Source of the DNA: Stenopsyche tienmushanensis
Taxonomy: Eukaryota > Arthropoda > Insecta > Trichoptera > Stenopsychidae
Assembly (NCBI GenBank): GCA_008973525.1
Contig: WACJ01000044.1
Coordinates: forward strand, 1,488,001-1,552,000
DNA length: 64,000 bases
Direction: 5' to 3'
The notes beneath the pieces are model-generated. The model saw only the letters and a list, made by a program, of their open reading frames with translations, was not told the origin of the DNA and searched no databases. Positions 9,812 to 20,950 of this stretch are shown piece after piece (within the stretch, counting starts at the first letter, position 1; each line of letters opens with the position of its first letter). The position numbers and the translations under genes were made by a program.

Positions 9812-9825
9812 TATGGGTACATAAT
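9812..9825 (+). repeat. Target-site duplication (left) of R1-like insertion
   Basis: TATGGGTACATAAT here is repeated exactly at 10481-10494, bracketing the R1-like fragment. A 14-bp direct repeat beside a poly-A is the signature of target-primed reverse transcription. Confidence 0.88.
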
Positions 9826-10480
9826 CGAGGTAATACACTCAAATCCTTCTATACGGAGCCCCGATATGGCATGAGTCGCTTAGATACGAAAACTACAGAA
9901 GGAAGCTGGCTGGGTTCCAGCGGCAGGAAGCGCTTCGTGTCACCGCAGCATACAGAACTGTGAACATGACCAGAAACTGCGGGAAGCCTGGCAACGGAGA
10001 TGGGATCAGCCCAGCCAGGGAAGATGGACCCATCGACTTATCCCGGTCATAAGTCGGTAGAGGGCCCGGGAACCCGGTGAAACAATCTACCGCTTGACTC
10101 AGGCACTCACTGGGCGTGGATACTTCGGTGCGTACCTGAAGCGGATTGGCAAAGAACCATCCGCAATGTGCCACTACTGCCAAGTGGAGGTCGATGACGC
10201 AGAGCATACCATCATTGGCTGTGAGGCCTGGGCACCCCAGAAAAAACTGCTGAAACAAGCACTCGGGGTAGCCGAGCTCAACGTCGACAACATGATCCAC
10301 AGCATGATGAAAAGCAAGAAGAATTTGGACCTTTGGCGCGAATACGTAGAAGAGATTCTCAGCACCAAAGAGGGCAGCGAAAGAGAGAGACGCAGAGCGC
10401 GGTCTGAGGGTGTCTTGGCTTGTAAGAGCCCATCCGTGGAATACCGTGGGTGCGAAGATTCCCCTCTCACAGGAAAAAAA
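9826..10480 (+). mobile_element. 5'-truncated R1-like non-LTR retrotransposon, copy A
   Basis: A 655-bp insertion bounded by a perfect 14-bp target-site duplication, ending in A7. It begins inside the reverse-transcriptase C-terminal region (YGAPIWHESLRYENYRRK, then QEALRVTAAYRTV). It then skips, by internal deletion and frameshift, to EHDQKLREAWQRRWDQ and GRWTHRLIP. Next, from about 10094, comes an open end with LTGRGYFGAYLKRIG and the zinc-knuckle CHYCQVEVDDAEHTIIGC. This C-terminal CCHC module is typical of R1/LOA-type elements. Two older copies lie at 26870 and 46690. Confidence 0.92.
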
Positions 10481-10495
10481 TATGGGTACATAATA
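10094..10495 (+). pseudogene. R1-like reverse transcriptase, C-terminal end with CCHC zinc knuckle
   Basis: This is the open part of the insertion. It encodes the last about 130 residues of an R1-like ORF2, with C-x2-C at residues 26-29 followed by the His and Cys of the knuckle, then a basic Glu/Arg-rich tail (KEGSERERRRA). The upstream in-frame TAG (at ISR-stop) and the missing RT active site make it inert. The antisense ORFs at 9893-10519 and 10174-10491 are shadows. Confidence 0.85.
10481..10494 (+). repeat. Target-site duplication (right) of R1-like insertion
   Basis: Exact partner of 9812-9825, directly after the poly-A of the R1-like fragment. Confidence 0.88.
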
Positions 10496-10497
10496 AG

Positions 10498-10641
10498 TCA
10501 ACCCTCTTATAGCGTCCACTTCATTTGCGGCACATACATAAGATCAATATCCCCTCGCGCGTGTTAGTCAAAAACGTACAAATTTTGTATGGGTGCTTAA
10601 CTTTTTGTAGCGTAGTCTTTATCTCGATGATATAGAAGATA
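10498..10641 (+). mobile_element. MITE family M, copy 1
   Basis: It starts with TCAACCCTCTTATAGCGTCC and ends with the degraded inverse ATCTCGATGATATAGAAGAT, with ACAAATTTTGTATGGGTGC inside. Four more copies lie at 22371, 26099, 33078 and 46225. It abuts the right target-site duplication of the R1-like fragment, so the R1 insertion landed at this MITE's edge. Confidence 0.8.
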
Positions 10642-10817
10642 GATAAGGCAAACAAAATACATGATAATGAAGTATGATTGCAAGCTGGATGGACAAAGAG
10701 TTAGGATTACATTTTTATCAGATGAATACAAACAGACATATTTCGCATAAAAAGGAGAATTTAACATATTATGTCAACACAAAAATTAAAAGGCTCCCTA
10801 AAACGTAAAACGTCTAC

Positions 10818-11018
10818 TGTAGCGTGGGCGATTTACCATACCTACGTAGTAGCGCTATTAACAGCGACATCTTCCGTCTCTCTTCAGGTGCAATGTGTTA
10901 TTTTAACAGCGCCATCTCTTGTGGCCCTGTGGAGATACTGCACCTGCATACCGACCGATCGCTTCTTGCGCGTGCACCGTTGCCGGTTGGGTAGTGATGC
11001 GTAGGAGGCAGGAGTCTT
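10818..11018 (+). mobile_element. LTR 5' part (family L)
   Basis: It starts at the LTR terminus TGTAGCGTGGGCGATTTACC and carries the block CATCTTCCGTCTCTCTTCAG, the block CTCTTGTGGCCCTG and the CTTCTTGCGCGTGCACCG block. It breaks off after about 200 bp. Its start defines the 5' TG end of the family. Confidence 0.85.
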
Positions 11019-12290
11019 ATTTTTATAGTTTTATAAACATATATTAATAAAAGAATAAGCAGGTCTAATTAGCAATCATGTAATATTATTCAAATAATCA
11101 AAAAAAAATTGATTCCAAACGTTATTATTTCAATTAACTTAATCTCAAACTATATATCGCTTTGGTGATAGATCAGGGAACTGTGTTTGAGCATTTTTAC
11201 TTAGAAATGCTTATCTAAAGATAATTACTGAGTACAGTACCTTAGTCGATTTCAAATAGCGTGCATGAAATTCGGCATTTTGATATGTTACAGTCCTATT
11301 TCAATGGTGTTGAAAAAGCTATAAGCTTTAAATAGAGTCTTCGTATTGATGAACAATATTGAAGCTCAAATAATGCATTCAAACCTAAATAATCCAATAT
11401 TGCACACACCTTTTATGAATGTAGGATGGGGTCGAGAGGCGTCGAGGCCAAAGCTGCATCGTTATCAATAATATTCCAAATAAGAGGGTTGGAACAGAGA
11501 CCGTGCGACTTTCGACCTCTGGGAATAAGCAGCGACCTAGACGGGATGGGGAACGAACATTTCATTACTGTTAGAGTATACTATTCCCGATAGTGCTCCA
11601 TGATGGATGAGAAGCGATAACAATAAAGGCGTGCTGCTGTATAAGACCTCGCCGAGGCCCAACGTGTGCAAACCTCCCACATTTCGGTTGACAAAATATG
11701 ATGTATCATTGTTATTCTAGAGGGGGGCACCGCGTATTGATTTTTTCCGCGATAAACGTGTATTAAAAGGGCTCATTTATAAAGCTGACATGGAAAAATA
11801 AAAGTGCTACAAGGGATCATCGCGCTCGATCCTCCCCCTGCGGTTGCGACACTCACGCGACGATTGTTTGCTCAAGTAGGTGCCGCGATAAATCCATGTT
11901 AACGTTCAGACGCAGAAATTATTAACTAAATCAATATAAATGACTGTCGTTTTTCAAAAACTTGCACCCTACGTACAAGGTGGTTATTAAGTCAAGGCGT
12001 GTGTTAATAAATTTGAGGTGTGCATGAATGGGGCGTGTAAAAAATTATTAAAGCTAACGAGCGTTCGAGTAAAAAGCATAACTCAAATCATGTATTTATT
12101 AAAAGAAGCTTCAAATATAATATCAATAACGCAATAAGTCCTGGCCTTTGATGAGTATGTACTCACATGTTGAGTGCGCACTCGAGCCATCCAGAAAAAA
12201 TGAATGATTACAATCTACATATCTACAACCCTTCTTTTAATAAGATGGTCTGACTAGACCTTTTTGCTTTTGCGATGAGTTTTTTTAAAT
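11019..12290. other. No gene recognised; GC-richer island 11420-11900
   Basis: AT-rich flanks enclose a complex island with GC-rich patches (CGAGAGGCGTCGAGGCC, CCTCGCCGAGGCCC). No ORF of note and no similarity to other parts of the window. Confidence 0.4.
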
Positions 12291-12680
12291 ATTAGGGTGT
12301 CCCATAAGTTTCTTTCGTTTTCATACTAAGAAAAAAATAAACAATAATTTGTGTTACATCAAAATTTATTGAATAATATATAATTCATTCTGTTCTATTA
12401 CCTTTCTCCATCTCTCCGGAAGCCTCATAATGCATTCTTGCTAAATTTTTCCAGGTTTGTTGGCAAAATATTGATCAAGGTTTTTATATCATTTTGGAAA
12501 AAATTATATATTTACCTGTGTTGCAAAAAATGTTTATTCACCATGTCTGTAAAAACCAGATGGTGGATCTGTGAAGGGTTCAGGAAATAAGAAATCCATG
12601 CAAAGGTATCCTTAAGCTTTTGTTGAGACTATCCACCGGAATAAAAAATGTATTCCAAAAGAAATGTTGCCAAAAAATTC
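12291..12680 (-). mobile_element. Mariner 3' end remnant
   Basis: It begins with AGGGTGTCCCATAAGTTTCT, a typical mariner terminal repeat. On the minus strand it encodes a decayed C-terminus around 12400-12480: INIFCQQTWKNLARM, then GEMEKGNRTE (compare the usual LPERW.KVI.NNG ending). Frameshifts and stops are frequent and the rest of the element is not recognisable. Confidence 0.75.
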
Positions 12681-12689
12681 AAAAACTGT

Positions 12690-12995
12690 TATCCCATGGT
12701 TAATTGCCCATTATAATACTTCGCTTTTTAGGTTCAGACTTTCCCCGATTTCGGAGTATCCGTGTAGAGATCCGGTCATGGACGCAGATCACGTTCTGTG
12801 AACTTGTCCGAGCATGGCATCCGATCGCGTGGCGCTCATTCGAAGTGTCAGCGGTCAGAAAGGCGGACCGTTTGAACACACAAACTTTGTAGCCACTCCC
12901 TCGTCGTTTAGGGCATTTAGGGCTTTTTGTATAAATTATGGGGAGAAATGCATTCCCGGAGCTTTCTACAATCTCCATATTCACGAACACCCACA
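12690..12995 (-). repeat. Unidentified repeat D, copy 1
   Basis: The longest of four related copies (others at 14660, 33490, 41790). The core on the plus strand is GGCGCTCATTCG..GTGTCAGCGGTC...GGCGGACCG. On the minus strand the copies share a peptide-like stretch: here KVCVFKRSAFLTADTSNERH in an open 98-codon frame. Downstream, GGGCATTTAGG and CTTTTTGTA are also shared with the copy at 33490. I do not recognise the family. Conservation of the frame suggests a once-coding mobile element. Confidence 0.65.
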
Positions 12996-13329
12996 CAGAG
13001 GCTAATTTTCATTGGTGGCTCGCACCAAATGGGGCTCGCATCAAATGAGTCCAGTCTCGTGAGCCACACTGGATTTCCCCTCATCGATAACGTATATATT
13101 TATCTATTTCAATTATTTGTGTATTTTCACAATAAAAACAAGACATGTGTTGGCTTTATAGACCAGATGCTTCCAAGCAAGTGCTGGTAATCTGGGAGGG
13201 TGGTGTCTCTAGTTCCTAGAAAAGAAGCTCTGTTTATATAAAACTAAAATTGATGGTTTTTTGCACAAGCTTGCTCTAGTAGCTTGAAAACTGTTGTAAT
13301 AAGAGAGTTCAGCCAGATCACTTTCATTG
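12996..13329. other. No gene recognised
   Basis: Unique sequence; the plus-strand ORF 12927-13190 only partly overlaps repeat D and has no recognisable motif. Confidence 0.4.
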
Positions 13330-13620
13330 TAATGCTATTGGCGACATTCATAGCAATTTTTGAGTCATGTAAATAAATGTCTTAAACCTAAATTATTTTA
13401 TAGCTTCCAATTAAAAAAAACTATATGTACTTGATATTGCAATGTTTTAATCAAGTTGCCGCGTTACAAATTTAGCCACGTCTACCAAAGCCTTAACCAC
13501 CTTGAATCGAATGTAGATGATGTTTATTTAACAATAATCAACATAAACTATTTATATAAAAAACACAAGCTTTGTAGATTTTGATTTAATGCAAGTATGT
13601 ACAATTATTCAAATTTTGCA
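13330..13620. repeat. Dispersed repeat E, copy 1
   Basis: Closely related to the reverse complement of 44370-44660. Matching blocks include TTTAGCCACGTCTACCAAAG, AATCAAGTTGCC and ATAAACTATTTATATAAAAA. AT-rich and noncoding, it looks like a short MITE-type repeat; no clear inverted ends were found. Confidence 0.7.
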
Positions 13621-14069
13621 AATACTTATTAATGTCCGCAACATTGAAAGTTTGATAGACTGTGACTTTCTTGGCGTATGTTATATAGACTCGTCAATAG
13701 GATAGCGTCGACAAAAGATATACACATTAATACATTTGTACTGCAAAATTCCGGGTTATATTTGAATCCTATTGTAGTTTCTCTTTGAAAAAAGATAATT
13801 GGAACCAATAAAGATTATTTTGATTGAATAAATTATGTTTTGTATTAATTAAAGCTCATTAATTATCATCTATGTATTCCGAACGTTCATGTGATATGTC
13901 CTAATATATAAGATCTAATATATTATCGATTAATGTAATCGTCCAGAGTCGCCTATAAGTGACTTAACTTGCAATTTGGAAGGTATTAAAAATTTAGCAA
14001 AATGTACCTCCCCTCTAAGATTGCTTGGCAAGTTCAAATATAAGACTTTTATTTTTTCAATGAATATTT
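13621..14069. other. No gene recognised
   Basis: AT-rich sequence with no recognisable element. Confidence 0.5.
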
Positions 14070-15110
14070 TATACTTGCATGTAAGTTGATGGATCACTCT
14101 TTGGTGATAAATCGTATCGAATTATAATACATTGCAGATGGCATCTCTTTAATAACAGACAAAGATGCAACCCCAACCGCAGAAAAGGTCGAATAATACA
14201 GACGTCGTTGCATTTTAATTGAAATTGATGACGGGGTGCTTTATTCGGCCATCGATCATCGTTAAGAGCCATCGCTCTTTTCCAACGATTTGCTTCCACA
14301 TTAGCATGAAATTTTCGAATGCTGATTTTACCAATTTTATCCAATAAATACCGACAATTGATCTTTACGTCCTATGTTAAAAAGCATAGATGGGGTGATA
14401 TTTTAGCCACTTCAATAACGGATGAATTGTCTTGATGAAACAGTGCTTTCTTTTTAGACAAAATGCGGCTACTTTATTCTTGATTTCATCACCCAAACAT
14501 TGCAATAAGTTCGCATAAAACTCGTTGTTGATTGTTTTTCCTCTTTGAGGAAAATTAATGATAATTATCCCACGCACATCTCAAAAAACTGACTCCATAA
14601 CATTGCCTGCAGATGATTGATGAGAAGCAGATTCTTCCATTGTGGATATGTTTGGACATAGCGTCCAACCACAAGGCGCTCATTCGTCGTGTCGGTGGTC
14701 CGAAAAGCGGACCGGTTGAACACACGGACTTTGTGGCCAATCCGTACGATCTGTAAGATCACGGAAGTATCCCCAGGTGGTTATTGCTGTGAAACGCTGA
14801 CAAATACTCGATTGAAACATCCTTATGACGGCTCTTTTTGTTCTATTATGAGCAAACGCGGCACCCATCTTGCACACAGCTTTCTCACGTTTAAATTTTT
14901 AAGCAATATGCGATGTTTACCATGTCTGCTAACTCAGGGATTTATAGTTGACGACCATCCTATACTATTTTGTGTCATCCTATACCATTGTAATGTTCGT
15001 CTTGACAGCTCGTATGGCCTCGTCTAAACTCTGCCACCCAATATTTTACTCTTGTAAACGAAGGAGCAGATTCCCTCTGAGTAGAATCGAGTTCGTCTCT
15101 ATATACTTCT
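14070..15110 (-). pseudogene. Mariner transposase pseudogene (cecropia/Hsmar1-like), interrupted
   Basis: Read on the minus strand, in order: about 15100-14980 has SAPSFTRVKYWVAEFRRG and TSCQDEH (N-terminal HTH). About 14860-14780 is the frameshifted equivalent of LCARWVPRLL.IEQK. Repeat D interrupts next (about 14765-14660). About 14655-14560 then reads as SASHQSSAGNVMESVF in a shifted frame, followed by GIIIINFPQRGKTINNEFYA. About 14450-14420 is LFHQDNSSV with the second catalytic Asp. The region after that is degraded. Many frameshifts; non-functional. Confidence 0.85.
14660..14765 (-). repeat. Repeat D, copy 2, nested in a mariner pseudogene
   Basis: About 100 bp related to repeat D sit exactly where the mariner sequence lacks its MDETW..H region. 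It contains GGTCCGAAAAGCGGACC and the minus-strand peptide KVRVFNRSAFRTTDTTNERL, alignable with copy 1. Mariner similarity resumes on both sides, so this is an insertion or replacement. Confidence 0.7.
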
Positions 15111-15401
15111 GGGATTACCCTCGTAAATAATATGATAACAAAAATCATCAAATATTCATGCATTAAAATATAATGTTTTTGCTTGTTTTCATGCTTGAGG
15201 GTTGTTCCTCTCGAAGAATTCCCGAAGAATGTGGTTAAAAGGGAATACATTAGTGATACAATCCTGTTATTATTCCACATGAGCGAGCGGCGCTTATATT
15301 TACAGGGGCGTCTCTAATTTGACCATCGATCCATCAGTTTATCGCATCAGATCCTATCCTTGCCGACGTTTAGCAAGAATTATCCCGGGTTCCTCTTCGA
15401 C
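15111..15401. other. No gene recognised
   Basis: Possible mariner N-terminal leader fades out here; nothing else identifiable. Confidence 0.35.
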
Positions 15402-15660
15402 TTAGGGTTGTAATCCCGGTGGCCGCCGGCCCTCGGGTCCCTCACTCGCAAGATAAGCCTCCGGACCATCCCCAACTCCCATGCTCCGTTGCACCCTCAA
15501 TATTCGAAGAAACATTTTCTTATCGCCATTGTGAAGGAAGTAATACTTTAATATGTGAACCAAAACAAATTCGGCGGGATCATCCACGGCTGGGGTGCTC
15601 CTCCTCAGGTTCGTTGTTTGATCAATAAAACTCTGAGGCAATTTCGGCAGGAATGTTCAA
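15402..15660 (-). other. Unidentified GC-rich block with 79-codon ORF
   Basis: GC-rich, complex sequence. The minus-strand frame (FIDQTTNLRRSTPAVDDPAE in the middle) is open for 79 codons. I recognise no domain, and a plus-strand ORF overlaps it. It could be a fragment of an unrecognised retroelement or an unrelated unique island. Confidence 0.25.
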
Positions 15661-16590
15661 TGGTGCGTTATTTTCGGGGGGAGAGACACACACGCACAGC
15701 AATAAAATACTGCTTTAAAACACGTTATTTTTCTTCTTCCACGACAAATTTTGTAGAGTGGAGAAGAATTGAATGATTTCAGTGGAGCGAGCGTGACGGA
15801 TTATAAGCCAGAACCATATGCACGCACCGATGATACTTACTAAAATCGTTTTATTGTACCAACAAATCTTTCAATTCGGGGGAACGTCCCTGAATCGTGA
15901 ATTAAGTTAGACACAAAGTCTGAATAAGAAAGTCCAAAAATATTTCGCAATATTTTCAAAAATAAATGTATCTTTCTTCTTCAAAAATGAGGGTTGGAAA
16001 CTTTTCATCAGAAAGGGATGTACTTAAAGCATATCTATTTGAGTCATAATTTTTGCAACAATACAGGGGGGAAACTAATTGCATTTTTTATCTACAATTA
16101 CTAACATAATTGCTCTTTTGATCAAAATATCGTCCTTTGTGAAACATCATACTGCATTATAGTATATCGAAAATTGTACGAATGAAATATATAAAAATAC
16201 AAATGGAATATCTTATTTTTCCACATAATTCCCTTTATTAGACATACATTTATTCTATCGAATAGGAAACTTTTTGGTTCCGTCACTTTAGAAGGAAAAC
16301 AAAGAATAGCATACTCTGTTACGCAACGCGTAATTATTCGTTTTCATTTAAGTAGCCTTAGCGTCATCTAGAAGCTGGCAGTAATTATTAGATGAATTCA
16401 TGATCTGAACAGATGTTTTCTTTATTATGATAAGTCCCTGCTTTAAATTATTCCTTCATCAAGATTAAGGGAACCTGAAAGTATTCAAATAACAAAAATT
16501 CTATATACAACACCATAAAATATAATTTCGTCCTTGCTGAGGATCTGACTTGATTAGGGATTTTAGTACATCGTTATCAAAATTCTAAGG
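15661..16590. other. No gene recognised
   Basis: AT-rich. The segment CATTTATTCTATCGAATAGG at about 16245-16265 has a loose relative near 43420, hinting at an old dispersed repeat. Confidence 0.4.
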
Positions 16591-16791
16591 TCATCCTGTT
16601 CTCGCTTCATCTCTTATGTATCTATTGCATGTTTTAAATGTCTGGAACCAATATTGACATCTGCGAACTATTACAACTTCACCATAAACATCTTTGAATG
16701 TTTTACTGGCTTTGGTACCTTCCAAAGCAAATTTAAAAACAACTTTAATACCTGTTGCTTGAAAATAATATATTTTATAATAGTCATACAA
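16591..16791 (-). pseudogene. Mariner transposase N-terminal HTH remnant
   Basis: The open minus-strand frame contains FALEGTKASKTFKDVYGE, RRCQYWFQTFKT and DEARTG, matching the mariner N-terminal helix-turn-helix region (usual form: ...ICEVYGE...V..CQ.WF.RF..G...L.D.PRSG). Beyond it the sequence is full of stops. It lies directly beside a Tc1-like terminus at 16800-16894 but that terminus belongs to a different family. Confidence 0.8.
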
Positions 16792-16799
16792 AAGAAATA

Positions 16800-16894
16800 A
16801 CTTACAAAAATGTTTTCGTCACTGGGTCCGGACACAAGCTAAAATCAATCATAAGGTCTTAAAATACGTGAATACTTTCGGGTCACCCTTATAA
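16800..16894 (-). mobile_element. Tc1-like element end (family T)
   Basis: The minus strand reads GAAAGTATTCACGTATTTTA then GTGTCCGGACCCAGTGACGA. This matches the right end of the complete short element 17496-18064. The other end of this copy is not evident. Confidence 0.7.
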
Positions 16895-17495
16895 GACATT
16901 GCACAAGTATAGTTTTTCTTCTTCAAAATTTGAGTCTTATCCAGTCTTGTTGCTAATCTTGAATCCTGAATGAAGTCTGTAGTACAAATATAGGACTTTT
17001 TTTCCTCCTAATCAATTCAAATAATAAAATTTGCTAGATAAATCATGGCAAAGGCTTACTGAAATGTCAAAAAAAGATTGACATGAACGTCACGAGAAAT
17101 GAAACAATAACGGACAGTTGGATAAAAAGAGAAGGGGAATCGTCCCATATATCGTAGAGATGCTACGCGCATGCGTCACGCCGCCTCACTGTAATCACCA
17201 AGCCAGTATCTTGGCTATTTTATTATATATTACACAAACACAATATCATTTTTAGCTGAAAATTTTCGTTGACAAATGGAAATAAATCAATGCATAAAAT
17301 AAACTTTCCCTAAGAACTAAGAAGTTTAACTTTTATACACATATTTTAATTAAAGCAAAACTAGAGGGTGCAATCTCAGGATATCTTTATGTTAAATTAG
17401 ATAATGCTCAAGCTTCTCATATCAAGCATCTTTCCTGTACACATAGATCAAAAAAACAAATCGATTTTTGTGTCAAATGCTCAAACTACAAAATA
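16895..17495. other. No gene recognised
   Basis: AT-rich sequence with a short GC-rich patch around 17150-17190. Nothing recognisable. Confidence 0.45.
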
Positions 17496-18064
17496 TTGGT
17501 ATTATCGAAAAGTATTCGCGTATTTAGTATAAAAATTCAAATGTATTTAAAACTTTTATTTTAGTAATATAAATTTTCTTTTTCGATTTCTTTTTTTTAG
17601 TAAAATTCTTGCGGTTTAGAAGCAAAAAATGATATTAAATGCATTTTTGAATCGTTTTTCTCTCAGGCTGTGCTCTATGAATCTGAAAAGGTGGAAATCT
17701 GTCAGGGTGAATTTCGGTGAATTAAAGAGGATGCAATAACACTTCCCAGTTTAATTCCCGTATCGTCTTCTTTCTGTTCAATAAATCTGAACATTCGAAG
17801 CAAAACTTCTATTTGTCGACAATAAACTTGTGCAGCTACAGTTTCATGAATTCATAATATCCGTCGCTCATTTTTGTAATGTTTAGTCTAGACATACGGT
17901 ATCATCCTACCCCATAACACCCATCCTATTCATTTTCTTGATAAGTTTAAAATAGTCCCAATTGGATCCTAGTCTTAAAAATATTTTTTCGTCACTATGT
18001 GTGGACACAAACTGAGCTCAAACTTAAAGTCCCAAAATACGCGAACACTTTTCAATGCCCCTAA
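17496..18064. mobile_element. Tc1-like MITE (family T), 569 bp, TA-flanked
   Basis: The inverted ends share TTG.TATTATCGAAAAGTAT (left, 17496) and TTAGGGGCATTGAAAAGTGT (right, reverse complement), both continuing TCGCGTATTT. TA dinucleotides flank both sides (17494-17495, 18065-18066). The GAAAAGT.TTCGCGTATTT motif is typical of Tc1-family termini. There is no transposase ORF inside, so it is nonautonomous. Confidence 0.75.
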
Positions 18065-18476
18065 TATTATGTTTTCAGATGAATTTGCGTTTTTATAAGA
18101 GTGTACCGGAATGTGTTAATACTTTCAATCTCCCAAATTAGTTACTATGATAAAATTTATTTCTAAGTCTAAATTTGAACCCAAAGATTTATAATAAGAA
18201 TTTAGAAACAAACACAGTTTAAAAAGAAACTACCCCAATATATGTGTTCCTTCTTAATAAATTATTGAACACTCCCCATGCTAGCAGATGGTTTCTTTTC
18301 GTTCATCATTATTAGTACTGCTTTTCAATTTCTCACCCAGGAGATGCAAAAATAAGCACCAAAATGCTTCTTCCTTGGATTGTGTAGCATCGGCAAAGTT
18401 TATTCCCCTCAGGCGCTAATATGGATTATCGGGTGTTTTTTTTAATTCCTCTTCTTATTTAGGCTACTTATCTGGC
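18065..18476. other. No gene recognised
   Basis: AT-rich to moderately complex unique sequence. Confidence 0.45.
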
Positions 18477-19060
18477 AATGAAAACAAAGCTCCACATCCT
18501 TAATGGCGATGTTGTTTTACTTGGTCAAACTACTCGTCCAAGTCGTGGCAAAGTTTGTAGCGAGCACTCGGGCTTAATGTTTCTATTGGGCTCATCACGT
18601 AGTTCCCATTGGCGCTTCACACCCGCTCATCATCCCCTTCGGCTTCGATTAACGTTATTTACCCCACCGCCCGAGTTTATCTAAGGAATCACGTATCCAC
18701 TATCGCACACTTTACGGCCCACCGACGTATTTGTTTTCGGCCTCACGTCTTCCCGGCTTATACCCTACAAAAGGACTAAATGGACAGGATAAAAATACAC
18801 TTCGGCGGCCTTACTGTCCTTACATGTCAGAAATATCCCATCGCTTCCGTTTATGGCCCGGCAAGATTTATTTCTCTATCCATTTACGCAGAGGTGGCTT
18901 AATTGCCTGGGGTGACGACGGCTGCCATAATGACCCCAAAGCGGCAAATAATCAACTTTTCACGTCTTTTCACCCCACTAGAAGACGGATTTTGATTAAG
19001 CAACGAGGAGAAAAATATTTCCTTGCAATGCCCGAAGGACCTTATTCAATTAATTAGCTG
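18477..19060 (+). other. GC-richer island with unidentified ORFs (68 and 108 codons)
   Basis: The island holds plus-strand ORFs at 18478-18684 and 18731-19057. The second reads MFSASRLPGLYPTKGLNGQ at its start and YFLAMPEGPYSIN at its end. It has no signal peptide, membrane segment or known domain that I can see. Base composition resembles the other unique islands rather than the repeats. It may be noncoding; a short lineage-specific gene or exon cannot be excluded. Confidence 0.2.
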
Positions 19061-20898
19061 CAGTGTGCTATCAATTGCAGATGCTATGTACTAGAACAGT
19101 ATCGATATGGTTTATATACAAAACTATTGTCGTAATTCAATCTCAATACACTCCATAAAACTAGCATTGCAATCCAACAGTCCTCTGATAAAAATATCAT
19201 TTTTTATATTTTATTTTTATCCTTTGGAAATCTATATTGTTACGAGCATAATAGAGAAATATTCCACGTGTGCAGCAAAATAACATAATTCAATTCTATT
19301 TTGTACTACATTCCAATGAAACCCAATTAAATAGTCTCCTGGCAACAGTCCCCTGTATCATAACAGGCAAAAATTAGAATATAGGTATGAGGGCGTAATC
19401 AATAAGATCGATTAAGAAGATAGCGAAATCTGCGTCACATTTCTAAAGCAATACGATAATAAAATTGTACATATTTATCTCTTATCTATGTGATAACAAT
19501 TTTTTTTTCAATATAATGATGATAATGAGACCGATTCTATAATATAAAACTCAAAGTACTTAAATGTTCTTAAAATGTATGTGATTTATTTTGATAGTGA
19601 TATTGCATTAAGATTTCAAAGTTAGAATTTGAGTATGTTTTAAATAAAAAAATATATATTAAAAGTATTTTATTATTAAATAAATTATGTTTCAGCTTAT
19701 GGGAATAAATTTAAAAAAACCATTGTTAGAAATCTTCTAGTTTTTAGAAATTTCCCTAATTAAAAAGCCTTTTTTTCATAGTTTAATAAAAAAGTATACA
19801 TTGTGATTAAATTTAAATTCCAAAGGGTTTGAATTAAATATGTTTTTATTGCGCATTTTAAATGTACTTTATTCAACAATAATAAGAAATCACCGCTGGC
19901 GATTTTTAATTTTTTTATCCGGTCTTAAGATCACATCAACACCCACTTCTCATTTTAATTTAACTAGGACATATTTTTTCCTACGGAAAATACAAAGGGT
20001 TAAAAGACGTATATTTTTGATTAAGGCAATGACCCAAATATTTAAAAAATCCCTTTATTTTAAGAAATTCGAGCGTTTTCATGATTAGCAAAGGCGGGCA
20101 AAAGTAGGACAAATTATATATTTTTTAACCTTTAATAATTTTCAGACATGCAGAATAATATTGTTTTGCATTCAAATTTAAATAGAGTCTCTAATGTATT
20201 TTGTGTCATATCCAAAAGCTTGATTTTGATCATATTGCTAATAGACGCTTTCAAAATTATTCACTCATCCGATGTTGAAAGCCCATCATTCCATTTCCGA
20301 AATAATATTTAAATACCCCATCCTGCGTCGTAAAAATTTAACGGACCATTATCTTCGAAGCCACCCCAAAAAATGGAAATTCACCTGATGGCAGTCGTAA
20401 AACGTCTACGTATCATATTTAACCCCACGTGATTTCGCATATCAGCAAAAGCGCACATGTCATACCTCTTCATCGGGATGTGCAAAAGGAGTAGACATTT
20501 CAATACCATCCATGATAAAAAATACAACCCCCTTAACCTTGAAAGTGCCTCAACGTATTCCAGACCGCCGAGGGTTGCACGGAGCCGAGGGTAAAAAGAC
20601 GTCTACCCTCCTCGTTTGGACCATGGAATCGAGACTTGGGAGCGCATTGCCTGAGGCTATGTTAAAATAACCCATGTGCAGGGATCAATTATCTGAATTC
20701 CAGTGATGGTAAAAACTTTTATTTAAAAATATATTGATAAGTAATAAAAAACCGTTTTTTAAGATTTTCATACATTTAATTATTTTAATGCCAAATCAAG
20801 TGTTACCAACTGCACTACATTATTGTAGTCAAACAATGCAATTCAGATATGATAACATGATTGTCTTATATTTGACATCTCAATGATACTATGATATT
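19061..20898. other. No gene recognised; very AT-rich, island 20270-20660
   Basis: 19100-20270 is strongly AT-rich with poly-T and poly-A tracts; the ORF 19840-20088 is Lys/Phe-rich noise. About 20270-20660 is GC-richer unique sequence. Confidence 0.45.
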
Positions 20899-20950
20899 AG
20901 GGATATCGAAAAGTATTCGCGTATTTAATATAAAAATCTTTGCAATAACT
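20899..20950 (+). mobile_element. Tc1-like terminus (family T), orphan end
   Basis: TATCGAAAAGTATTCGCGTA followed by TTTAATATAAAAATC is nearly identical to the left end of 17496-18064. No matching right end is visible in the next kilobase. Confidence 0.7.

Noticed and set aside
9893..10519. 208-codon minus-strand ORF
   Set aside because: It is antisense to the R1-like reverse transcriptase C-terminus, whose sense frame has recognisable motifs.
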